64,000 nt of DNA from Candidatus Didemnitutus mandela (lineage in GTDB: Bacteria > Verrucomicrobiota > Verrucomicrobiia > Opitutales > Opitutaceae). The position numbers and the translations under genes are program-made. The notes under the pieces are model-generated. The model was not told the origin of the DNA, did not search any database, and was given only the letters and a program-made list of their open reading frames with translations. The stretch spans positions 1 through 64,000 of the forward strand of contig NJAL01000001.1 of NCBI GenBank assembly GCA_002591725.1, read 5' to 3'. Below, in pieces: positions 41,923 through 53,900 of this stretch (its first letter is position 1; each line of letters opens with the position of its first letter).

Positions 41923-44900
41923 ATTCCGACGAAAAGAGAGAAAAAATCGAAGACGTGTTGCATCCGGCCCCGGTACGGCCGATGTTGGTGTCTCGACGTC
42001 CGGGCCGACGCGGGGTTGTGGCTTTGCGTCAAGTAACGGTATCGCCGGAACCACTTGATCCGATTGCAATAGTGGGATGCGCGGGAATTCTCCCCCGCTG
42101 TGCGACTTTGGCCGAATTTTGGCGGGCTCTTGATCACGGTGAGAAATTAATCGAGGAAATCCCAGCTAATCGCTTTGATGTGGATCGCTACTATGACCCG
42201 ACCGGGCGCGATCCCCAGCGGATACGGACAAAATGGGGCGGTTTTGTTCCGGCAATCGGAGCCTTCGATCCTTTGTTTTTTAATATTGCACCCGCCGATG
42301 CCAGACGAATGGACCCGCGTCAGCGGTGGCTGCTGGCGATGGCCTATCATGCGATTGAGGATGCGGGCTACGCACCTGCCTCGTTCAAGGGCAGTAAAAC
42401 GGGTGTTTTTGTGGCGGGCGAGGAGAACCAATATGCGCAAACCTTGTTAGAAAACGGAATTGATTTGGGCGACGGCCACGGAGCGAGTATGCTGGCAAAC
42501 CGTCTATCATATTTCTTCGATTTCCGCGGGCCAAGCGAAGTTGTAGACACCATGTGTTCGGGTGCGGCGGTGGCGCTTTACCGGGCCATGCAGGTGTTGC
42601 GGACGCGCGAGGTCGACCAAGCCGTCGTTGGTGCGGCGAACTTTATCCTACGGCCTGAGTTGCTTGTGCAGCTGTCTCGGTCGGGACAGCTGAGTCCCGA
42701 CAACACTGTAAATTCTTTTGGCAGTGCAGCTGCTGGTTCGTTGCGCGCCGAAGGTGTGGGCGCTGTCTTTTTGAAACGTTGGTCGCAAGCGGTGGCTGAT
42801 GGCGACGAGATTTATGCGGTGCTGCGGCATGCGGCAGTGAACTACAACGGCAGGGGTGGAATGTCGATGAGTGCGCCGCAGACGGAGGTGCATGCGGACC
42901 TGATTATTTCTTGTTATCGTGAGGCCGGTGTCTCGGTGCGTGACATTGGCTATATTGAAGCCCAAGGAATGGGAACACCCGTCGCGGATATCGCTGAGTG
43001 GGAGGCGTGTAATCGCGCCCTTACCCGTCTATCGATGGAGCGCGGCGAGACGCTCATGGCGGGTCAATGCCGCATCAGCACACTCAAGCCGATGACCGGC
43101 CACATGAACGCCGCCTCCGCGCTCGGGGCTCTATTTAAGGTGATCCATGCGTTGCAGACGCGCACGATTCAACCGATCCTCGGATTTACGGAGCTCAATC
43201 CTGAGCTATGCGATCCGACGCAACCGTGCCAGCCGACGGTGGAAGCGGAAATGTGGAACGGTACGTCAGTTGCTGGCCCGCGCCTTGCAGGGTTGCACTC
43301 TTATGGAGCTGGCGGAAACAATGCGCACTTGTTGGTGGAGGAAGCCATCGTGCTTGCCGCGGATGCCGATTCGGCGTCATCGGGTAAATATGCGCTTATT
43401 TTTTCTGCGCGCACCCCGGAGCAACTACGACAAGTCCTGGAACGAATGCGCGATTTCGTGCGGGAACATCCCGACGTATCCTTGCACCGGCTGGCTTACA
43501 CACTGCAGGTTGGTCGCGATGCTTTGGCGGTGCGTGCAGGTTTTGAAGTGGCGACTGTGGCGGAGTTGACCGTAAAGATAGAGGCTTGGCTAGCTGGGGT
43601 GATGGTTTCCGGCGGCTCCGATTTGGCGGCCCTTGCGGCTTGGCTGGGGGGCGCCGAAATCGATTGGATGGCTCGCTACAAAAAGAACTTCCCGCGCCGG
43701 TTGCATCTCCCTGGTTATCCGTTTGCGCAGGACTGCTACTGGTGGACCGACATCCCCAAAAAAACAAGCGAACCAGTGAACCCAGCTCCTTGTTCGGAGA
43801 GCTTGGTAGGTACGGTGTTAGCAATCCTTAAGCAAGCCGTTGCGGACTTGCTTGAACTTCCGGCTGGAGAGCTCGTGACACACAGGCCTCTGATCGACTT
43901 TGGTTTCGACTCGGCGAAGTTCGTGGAGCTCGCTCGCCGTTTATCGGTGAGGTTGGGTTCGGAAGTTGCTCCGACGGTGTTTTTCGGACATCCGACGTTG
44001 ACCCAACTCGCCGCGCACTTGGCTGTGGAATATCCCGAACCTTTTTTCTGGGCTGCAGCGCCGCTAGCCGGTGGCAAAGCGGCGGCAGTCGCGGGCACGG
44101 TCGATTTAAAGATGCCCGTAGCGAAACAAACTGTTGGCTCTGAACCGATCGCAGTGATCGGTTTGAGCGGCCGCTTTTCGCAGGCACGCTCGGTGGACGA
44201 GATGTGGACAATCCTTGTGGAAGGTCGGACTGCGGTGACGGAAATACCGGCGGAGCGATTTGACTGGCATGTTTTGGTAGCTCACTTGTTGGAACGAGCG
44301 GCGGCGAATCCCCCGAAATGGTGCGGCAGTGTTCCGGGAGCAGGTGAGTTCGATCCGTTGTTTTTCGAGATATCTCCACGCGAAGCAGAGCTTATGGATC
44401 CACGCCAGCGGCTCTTGTTGCAAGAGGCTTGGAACGCGCTTGAAGATGCGGCGTTGGGCGAGGACCATATTGCGCGCCAGACCGTTGGCATGTTTGTGGG
44501 GGCCGAGGAGGGCGACTATCCGCAGCAGGTCAAGGAGCGCACACTTACATCGAACCACGATGGGATTCTGGCGGCGCGGCTCGCTTATTTTCTAAATTTG
44601 AAAGGGCCGGTAATGGCATTGAACACGGCGTGTTCGTCGTCGCTTGTGGCCGTGCATCAGGCGTGTCAAAGCCTGCGATCTGGGGAGTGCGATATGGCGT
44701 TGGCTGCGGGAGTGAATCTACTGTTCTCGCCGGCGCCTTATATTGCAATGGCGGAGGCTGGTATGCTGTCGCCAGAGGGGGTCTGCCGGACGTTTGACCG
44801 GCGAGCCGACGGCCTTGTTCCCGGTGAGGCGGTCTGCGTGGTTGTTCTTAAACGCCTGACACAGGCGATTACAGATGGTGACTTGATCCGTGCAATAATC

Positions 44901-47900
44901 CGGGGAAGCGGGATCAATTATGATGGCCGTACCAATGGCATCACCGCGCCGAATGGTGTGGCGCAGGCAGATCTAATTCGGGATGTGCTGAAGCGTCATG
45001 CGATTACTGCCGATCGTGTGCAACACATCGTTACACACGGCACGGGCACACGTCTTGGCGATCCGATCGAGATCGATGCTTTGAACACTGCATTTCGCGC
45101 TGCCAGTCTGCCGCCCGCTAGTTGTGCGCTTACCTCGACCAAGCCGAATTTCGGCCACACGTTTGCCGCATCGGGCCTCGTGAGTTTTATCGCACTGGTG
45201 GAATCGCTGCACCATGGAGTTATCCCGGCGAGCTTGCATTGTACAGAGGAAAACGAATTTGTTGCGTGGGGTCAGGGACCGTTTTTCGTGAACAAAGCCG
45301 CCCGGCCGTGGCCGCGGCCGGGAGTCGGTGAGCGATTAGGGGCGGTGAGTGCGTTTGGCATGAGCGGCACAAATGCCCATGTCCTTGTTGAGGGATTTTC
45401 TGGAACATCTGAGGAACCTGATACCCAAAGAAGGCCTCGCTTATTTGTGCTCTCGGCAAAGACGGAACAGGCGCTTTGCGAACGTGCCCAAGCTTTGCGG
45501 AAGTGGCTCGAAAGTGACGCTTCTTCCAAGGTTTCCTTTGATCGCATCTGTTTTACATTGCTCGCGGGGCGGCATCATTTTCGTTATCGGCTGGCAATCG
45601 TTGCCCGTGATTCTGCCGAAGCGGCGCGGCTGCTGGCGGAAGCTTCATTTGCCGAGGAAGCGCGGGTGGCGCGCGGTTTGGTCTCCGATCAATTTACGCC
45701 CAACCCGGTGCGAGCAAGTGCTTTGACGGGGCTCGTCGTTCGCGCGGCGAACGGAGAAGGGTTGGACGAATTGGCGCAGATTTTTTGCGAAGGTTACACT
45801 TTCGATGCCGTGGCATTGTGGGGAGGCCGCGCGCTGGCTCGTGTTCCGCTTCCCACGTATCCATTTTCGCGAAAAACATATTGGGCTCAACGGGTCGAGT
45901 ACACTTCCAGTTGCCCTCCGAAGGTCCACCCACTTGTCCAGCGGCGGATCGCCGCCGATGGCGAAAGCGCACACTTCGAATCAGACTTCACCGGAAAGGA
46001 ATTTTTCCTCGCCGACCATGTGGTGCACGGGCGCAAAACTCTACCGGGCGTGGCTTACTTGGAGATGGTGCGTGCCGCGATGGTTGCTCGGGGAACGCTT
46101 TCCCCTTCGCAGCTGATTTTCCGGCAGGTTACCTGGTTGCGACCGCTTGAAGTTGACGATGCGGGGCGAACCGTGCGCATAACACTTACTCCCAATGGTG
46201 ATGCGACTCGTTTTTCCGTAAGTTCTCGAGCCCAGGGTGTCGCAACCAAGCTTGTTCCCCACAGTGAAGGCTCAGTGGAGTTCGCAATCGGAAAGAAATC
46301 TGTTGAAGGACAAGTGTTTGCTGAGTTGCGCGAACGGATGCGCGGACTGTATTTCGATAGTTTTTCCTGTCGGGCTGCATTTACAAAAATGGGGCTCGAC
46401 TATGGGCCTGCCTTTCAGTCGCTCACTTACGTCCGGCTTGGAAACGACGAACTACTTGCGCAACTCGACTTGCCGGAAATTCGACGCGACACGCTTGGCA
46501 ACTTCGAGCTGCATCCCGGATTGATGGACGGTGCGTTGCAGGCGGCTGTGGGTTTCCTCCTGCAAGCTGGAGCAGATTTGCTCACGAAAGTCTCTGCTCC
46601 GTTTGCTGTCGAGTCAGTGGTGATGTATCGAGGCTGTTCGGCGACAATGTGGGCGTGGCTGCGGAAAACGCCAGGATCCGGCACGGAGGCAGTTCGAAAG
46701 CTCGACGTTGATCTCTTCGACAGCGAAGGCAATCTTTGTGTGAGCTTGCGTCGTTTTTCGAGTCGCGTGCTTGAAAGTTCCACGGTGCAAGCGGCCTCGA
46801 GCTGCCAGCCCGAAACAAATCTCGATTACCTGCTTCCGTTTTGGGACTCACTGCTCGGTGTGACCTCTGGACCGGCAATCCCTGGCGATGGTGACTGGGT
46901 GGAAATTGCCGGTGGAGATGTGATGCGATTCGAGGCGTTACGGAAGGTGTGGCCGCAAGCAAGGAGAATGGAAATTGACGCAGTCGATTCGGTGGAACGG
47001 CTGGCGGAAAGGCTCCGGGCCACTGGGCCGCTTGAACATCTCTGTTGGATCGCGCCTGCCGGCTCGTCGGTAGGTGGCGATTCCATGGTGGCTGCACAAA
47101 AGGGCGGGGTGCTCGCTTTCTTTCGATTGGTGAAGGCGCTTCTGGCGACTGGGGCTGAACGCCGGTCCATCACATTAACGATTCTACTTACAAATACGGT
47201 ATCGGTCCACCCTGGTGATTCAAACGATCCGACTCATTCGGCTATCCACGGACTGATCGGTTCTCTGGCAAAGGAATACCCACAGTGGAAAATTCGTCTA
47301 CTCGATCTTCCGGACGAATGTGTTTGGCCGGTGCGCGAGCTGGTTCGGTTGCCATTTGATGCGACAGGCGATGCGCTGGCTTTCCGCCACGGCGAATGGT
47401 TCAAGCAATCGTTGTTGCCAGCGCGCTTCGGTGTTCTAGCGGAAGACGTTCCGTCGGTATTTCGTGAGAGGGGTGTTTATGTTTTGATCGGCGGAGCAGG
47501 CGGACTGGGTGGCGTGCTGACGCGATATCTGCTGGAGACATATCGGGCGCATGTTTATTGGGTTGGGCGCCGACCTGCTTCGGCTGAGATCGAAGAAAAA
47601 ATTACCCATTTCTCAGGCTTTGGCCCCAGGCCGGTGTATCTGCAGGCCGATGCTGCCGATCATGCCTCGCTTGCGGCGGCGGTTGCAGCGATTCGCAAAC
47701 GGCATGCGCATATACACGGCGTGGTACATTCAGCTTTAGTTTTGGCGGACAAGGGGCTGGCAAATATGACCGAAGAGGCTTTTGCTGCTGCTCTCGCGGC
47801 CAAGGTCGATGTTAACGTGCTCCTGGCGAAGGTCTTTGCGAAGACAGGACTTGATTTTATTGTCAGTTTTTCGTCGATCACGGCTTTTCAGAAGGCGCCG

Positions 47901-50900
47901 GGCCAGAGCAACTATGCGGCTGGGTGCACCTTCAATGACGCATTTGCTGGCAGTTTGGCGCGCGCCGCGGGCTGTGTAGCTAAGGTGATTAACTGGTCTT
48001 ATTGGGGCAGTGTGGGTGTGGTGAGCGATCGCGCCTATCGCGACCGCATGGAACGGGCGGGTATCGGTTCGATCGAGCCGGCAGAAGGTATGCGCGCGTT
48101 GGAGACGCTCTTGCGCGCTCCAGTTCCACAGGCGGCTTTTCTAAAAACACTGGGAACGACGATGCGCGCCCAAACGGTTCAGGGACCGTCGATGGAAATT
48201 TATCCTTCTACGGCTCCGCAGTGTCTGGCAGATGCGGTGGCAAAAATTCCGCCGGCTTCGCAACGGTCCGCAACTGTGGAGCTTCCTGAAATGTTGCGCG
48301 GAAGCCGGATGGATGCTCTGTTGTTGCAGCTGCTTCGCGGAACGCTTGCTGCACTAAATCTTTTCGATCGACCGGCTTCATCGCTTCCGAAACCTTACGA
48401 CCGCTGGTTAGAGGAATCGTTGCGTTTGCTCGAAATCGCGAAGTTGAACGGGTCGGCCGTTGCGAGACCGGCTGACGCTGCTGTGGTTTGGGCGGAATGG
48501 GAACAGGAAAAAGCCGGCTGGTCGCTCGATGCGCATCACCGCGCGCTGATCGCGCTCGTAGAGACGTGCGTCCGGGCGTTACCAGACATCCTTTCCGGCA
48601 GGATACCGGCCACAGATATCCTGTTTCCGGATTCTTCGATGGTACTTGTTGAGGAGGTGTATCGGGGCAACCGCGTGGCGGATCTTTTTAACGATCTGCT
48701 TGGCGATGCAATTCTCGCGTTTATCGAGGAACGGCTGATGCGCGACCCCGGAGCTCGACTTCGGATTATAGAAGTGGGCGCGGGTACGGGTGGAACTTCG
48801 GCTGGACTGTTGGAACGCTTGCGGCCGTTCCGCGGCGCGATTGTGGAGTATTGCTATACCGACATTTCGAAGGCATTTTTGCTGCATGCCCAGGAACAAT
48901 ATGTGCCGCAACATCCGTTCGTGACGCTCCGTCTTTTCGACGCTGAGAAGCCGACATCCACACAGCAAATCCCCACAGCTTGTTTCGATCTTGCTCTGGC
49001 GACTAACGTTTTACATGCGACGAAGAACATCCGACAGACACTGCGCAATGTGAAGGCGACCTTGCGACAGGGCGGCGGGCTTTTCTTGAACGAAATGCTG
49101 GTCAACCCGCTTTGCCTGCATCTTACATTCGGTTTGCTCGACGGCTGGTGGCGGTTTGAGGACGATCCATTGCGACTGCCGGGAAGTCCGGGTATTGCTT
49201 CGGATACGTGGCGGCGCATCTTGGGCGAGGAGGGGTTTGCAGCGGTGGCGTTTCCCGCAGCGACTGCACATCCGCTTGGTCAACAGATTATCGTGGCTGA
49301 AAGCGACGGCGTCGTTTGGCAGCAGCCTGCCATTGTATCTTCTGTGAACCTTACGGAAGCCGCACCGGTTCCGGCGAAGCAGCCGGTCTCTGGTGTGATG
49401 GTACAAGAAGAGAACGTGCGGGCGATTGTGCGACGGTGTATTGCCGAGGCGTTGAAGATCGATCAGGCTGAAATCCGGGATGATCGTGCTTTTTCCGAGT
49501 ACGGAGTCGATTCGATCATCGCCGTCCAATTGACAAACCGGCTAAATGCGCTTTGCGGCACCGCACTACAGACGACAGTGCTCTTCGATTACACTACAAT
49601 TGATCGGCTTACCAGACATCTAACGGAGACACATGGCGCTTTGTTTGCGGCGAAGTTGGGCGACAGAAGCCCGGTTGCGTTGCACGAACCAGAGGAAGCC
49701 AACTCCCAACCGGTGACCGCCGCGTGCTCGGTTTCGACCCCGATTCTCCCGCCTGGCTTTTATCGCCGCGCATTGATCAGTGGGCCGGGCACCGTTTCCG
49801 ACCTCAGTTTGGTTGATGAAAAATTACGCGCGCCGCGCGGATGCGAGGTGTTGGTGATGGCACGCGCCTTCTCCCTGAATTTCGCCGATCTGCTGTGTGT
49901 GAAGGGGCTTTATCCCAACATGCCGCCCTATCCATTTACGCCGGGCCTTGAACTGGCTGGTGTGGTCGAAGCTGTCGGTCCGGACGTCTCAACGGTGAAG
50001 GTGGGCGATGAGGTCGTGTGTCTTACGCCAGGTTGCCATAGGGAAATCCTGCTTTGTGAGGAACGCGATATCTTGCCGAAGCCAGCAAAGCTTTCTTTCG
50101 AGGAAGCCTGTGCGTTGCCGGCTGTTGCGATCGCGATGATCGAGGCTTTCCGGAAGGCCGATTTGCAGCGCGGCGAAAGCATCGTCATCCAAACTGCCGC
50201 TGGTGGGACAGGGCTCATTGCCGTGCAACTGGCACAACACGCGGGCGCTGAGATAATTGCTACGGCTGGTTCTGCGGCGAAACTTGAGTACCTCCGAAAG
50301 TGGGGAGTATCGCACCTGATTAATTATTGCGAGCAGGACTTCGAACAGGAAGTTCGGAGGATTACTGGCGGACGCGGAGTTGATGTGGTGATCAATACGT
50401 TGCCGGGCGACGCTCTGCAAAAGGGCCTGCGCTGCCTTGCGCCAGGTGGGCGCTATATCGAAATTGCCATGACGGCGCTGAAATCCGCAAAAGCGGTGGA
50501 CTTGTCCGTGCTGGCGGCCAATCAAACCTTTTATTCCCTCGATTTGGGTCGGTTGGGGATTGAACAACCGAAGCGCCTGCAGGCGCTTCGGGCCGAAATG
50601 TTGTGCCTTTGCGGACAAGGTATCCTGCGCCCTACGATCAGCCAAGTTTTCCCATTTGCCGATTTGCACGAGGCTTATCGTGCGCTCGAAAACCGCGAAA
50701 ACATTGGCAAGATCGTCGTCGTGGTTGCGCCACGCCCACGCTCTTTTATGGAGCAGGCGTTCGCCAGTCCCGTCAGGAAACCCCAGTCATTGGTCGGAGC
50801 GGCGGAGGTCAACGACGGCACGTCGGACCAGATTGCGATCATCGGCATGAGCGGCCGTTTCGCCCACTCAGAGACGCTAGAGGATTTTTGGGCACATCTT

Positions 50901-53900
50901 GCTTGCGGAGACAACCTCGTGGGGAAAGCTACCCGTTGGGATCTTTCCCATTTGCCTTTTGGTTCGTGCGTTTACGGCAGCTTCATCGAGTCGATCAGCC
51001 GCTTTGATCCGCACTTCTTTTCGATTTCTGGCACCGAAGCGACCTACATGGATCCGCAACAGCGGTTGTTCCTGGAGGAATCCTGGAAGGCGCTTGAAGA
51101 CGCTGGTTATGCTGGCGACGGTACATGTAGCAAACGCTGGGGTGTTTACGTTGGTTGCGACCGCGGCAACTACGCTGACTTGTTTACTGGTGTTCCCCCG
51201 CCCCAATCGTTTTGGGGTAACACTGGTGCGGTGATTCCGGCGCGTATAGCTTATTTTTTCAATCTGCAGGGCCCGGCGATTGCCGTCGACACCGCTTGTT
51301 CTAGTTCCCTCGTTGCGATCCATCTCGCCTGCCAGGGTTTGCGGGCAGGCGATGCGGATCTGGCGCTTGCTGGTGGCGTATTCCTCCAGGGGACGTCGAC
51401 TTTCTACCTTGCGGCCAATAGCGCTGGCATGCTTTCGCCTACAGGGGCGTGTCATGCGTTTGATGAACGGGCCGATGGTTTTGTCCCTGGCGAGGGTGTG
51501 GGTGCGATCGTGTTGAAACGCTTGCGAGACGCCGTGGCCGATGGTGACCAAATTTTTGGTGTGATCCGCAGTAGTGGCGTCAATCAGGATGGCCAGACAA
51601 ACGGCATCACTGCGCCTAGTGCGCAGTCCCAGGAACGCTTAGAGCGCCAGGTGTACGAACAAAGTCGAATCGATCCCGGAGAAATCGGTTTTGTGGAGGC
51701 GCATGGCACGGGCACGAAACTGGGAGATCCGATCGAGTTTACGGCGCTAACGAAAGCGTTTCGCCATTTCACTACGAAACGTAGTTTCTGTGCGCTCGGT
51801 TCGGTCAAAACTAACCTCGGTCACGCGGCTACTGCAGCGGGTGTTGCGGGTGTGTTGAAGGTTCTGCTCGCCTTGCGTCATCGGCAGATTCCTCCGTCGC
51901 TGCACTTCGATCAGGCAAACGCCGACATTGCGCTTGCCGACAGCCCGTTCTTCGTTAATACGACGCTGCGTGAGTGGAAGGCGGAGGCCGGACGCCCCCG
52001 TCTTGCCGCGATCAGCTCTTTTGGCTTCAGTGGCACCAATGCGCATTTGGTGATCGCCGAGCCGCCCGTTGTTGCGCGGCGAAGCGAGCCGCGAGCGGTT
52101 CATCTAGTGGTACTTTCTGCGCAATCACCGGAACAGTTGCGGCGTCAGGTAGAGAATCTGCTTAGCCACCTACGTGCGCTTTCCGATCCCGATCTGGGAG
52201 CGATCGCGTTTACCTTGTTCGCCGGCCGCCGTCACCTTGGTTGGCGGCTTGCTGTAGTGGTGCACGATACTTGCGAGCTTGCCCAGGCATTTGCGTGCTG
52301 GCTTGAAGCTGGTGCTAGCACCCGCGTGATAGCTTCACCACGCTCCGTGGCGGGTGTACGTGAGACGACCTCACAGCGTGTTGCTGGGAATGCCCTTATC
52401 GAAACTTGTCGCGGCGGACTCAGATCGAAGGAGTTGATCGAGCGGCTGCTGGAGCTTGCTGGAAGGTTTGTTGCGGGCGAGCGCCTGGATTACGAACAGC
52501 TGTTTGCTCCGGGCACACCTCGTGTGTCGCTTCCGACGTATCCGTTTGCGCCCGAAACTTACTGGGTGGAAAAAACGGACTCGCACCTACTGCAGCGTAG
52601 AAGCACTGCGGTGGCGAAATTGCACCCACTGCTACACACTAACGTCTCCGACGTCCGTGGTGTGCGGTTTGAGTCGCGATTCGACGGGACAGAATTTTTT
52701 CTTTCAAACCACGTAATTCGCGGTCGGAAGGTACTCCCTGGCGTGGCCTCGCTAGAAATGGCGCACGCTGCTGTCGTGCGTGCCTTGCCTTCGGCTGAGG
52801 CTGGCGCGCAATTGCGACTGGAGAATTGGGTGTGGTTGCAGCCGCTTATGGCCGGCGAACAGGGATTGGTGGTGGAGGTCTTGGTGGCAAAAGATGCCGC
52901 TGGACACTGGGTGGTGGAAGTGGCCGAAACCGCGAAAGATGCCCGGATTTTGCACGCCCGGGGTAAGGTGACTTTCTTGGGAAATGCTGCGCCACCGCCC
53001 ATCGATCTCGGCGCTCTTCAGGTGAGGTTGCGCGATGAGCTTTCCGTGCAGGAGTGCTACGAACACTTTCGTGCGATCGGCCAGGTCTATGGGGAAGCAC
53101 ACCGCTCGTTACGAAAAATCCAGCGGGGAACGGGCGAAGTGTTGGCTAAACTTGAATTGCCCAAATCCCTCGTGGCGACGCGTGATGAATTTGACATGCA
53201 CCCGAGCTTACTGGATGGCGCGCTGCAGGCGACGTGGGCCCTCGGCGGAATCACATCTGCAAGCCAGGTCTTTATGCCGTTTTCGATCGAGGCGGTGGAA
53301 GTCGTTTTTGGCGAAAGCCCGATCGAGTGGGCTTGGGTTCGAGAAGTTGAATCGATCCGAGGTGGGACGGTGCGTAAACTCGACATCAACCTATGCGACG
53401 GATCGGGTCGTGTAGGGGTGCGTTTGTGCGGCTTGGTTTCGCGCCCGCGCCCAGTGGCTGGGGAATCGGAGTCGCAGAGGTTGGAAAAAACTGCGCCTGT
53501 GCGGATGATGACTTCGCTTTCAACTCACAATTACTGGTTAGACGAACACCGCGTTGATGGAGTAGCAACGTTGCCGGCGGTAGCTTATCTCGAAATGGCT
53601 CGAACGGCTGTCGTACGTGCTGGACAGACGGCTGGGGCAATCCGACAGGTGGTTTGGTCGGCTCCGTTGCAGGTGCCGGACCAGCCGGTGACTGCGATCA
53701 TACTTTTTTCTGCTGCCGATCATACTGTACAGATCGAGACCGACTCGGCTTCGGGTAAGTGTCGGCACTTTCAAGCAACAATTTCTGTCGATCGCCCGGC
53801 CGATGTTGCGGCCATATCGATCGCGCCGATCCAGGCTTATTGCTCACAGGTGGTAACACGTGAGGAGGTCGTCCGGCGTTTTGCTACCCAGCACTTCAGC

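Noticed and set aside
42957..42971. Loss of the catalytic His in KS m6 (and m10) as sequencing error or decay
   Set aside because: The changes are in-frame substitutions with other clade-specific changes around them, and both KSs sit in architectures where non-elongating KSs are known.
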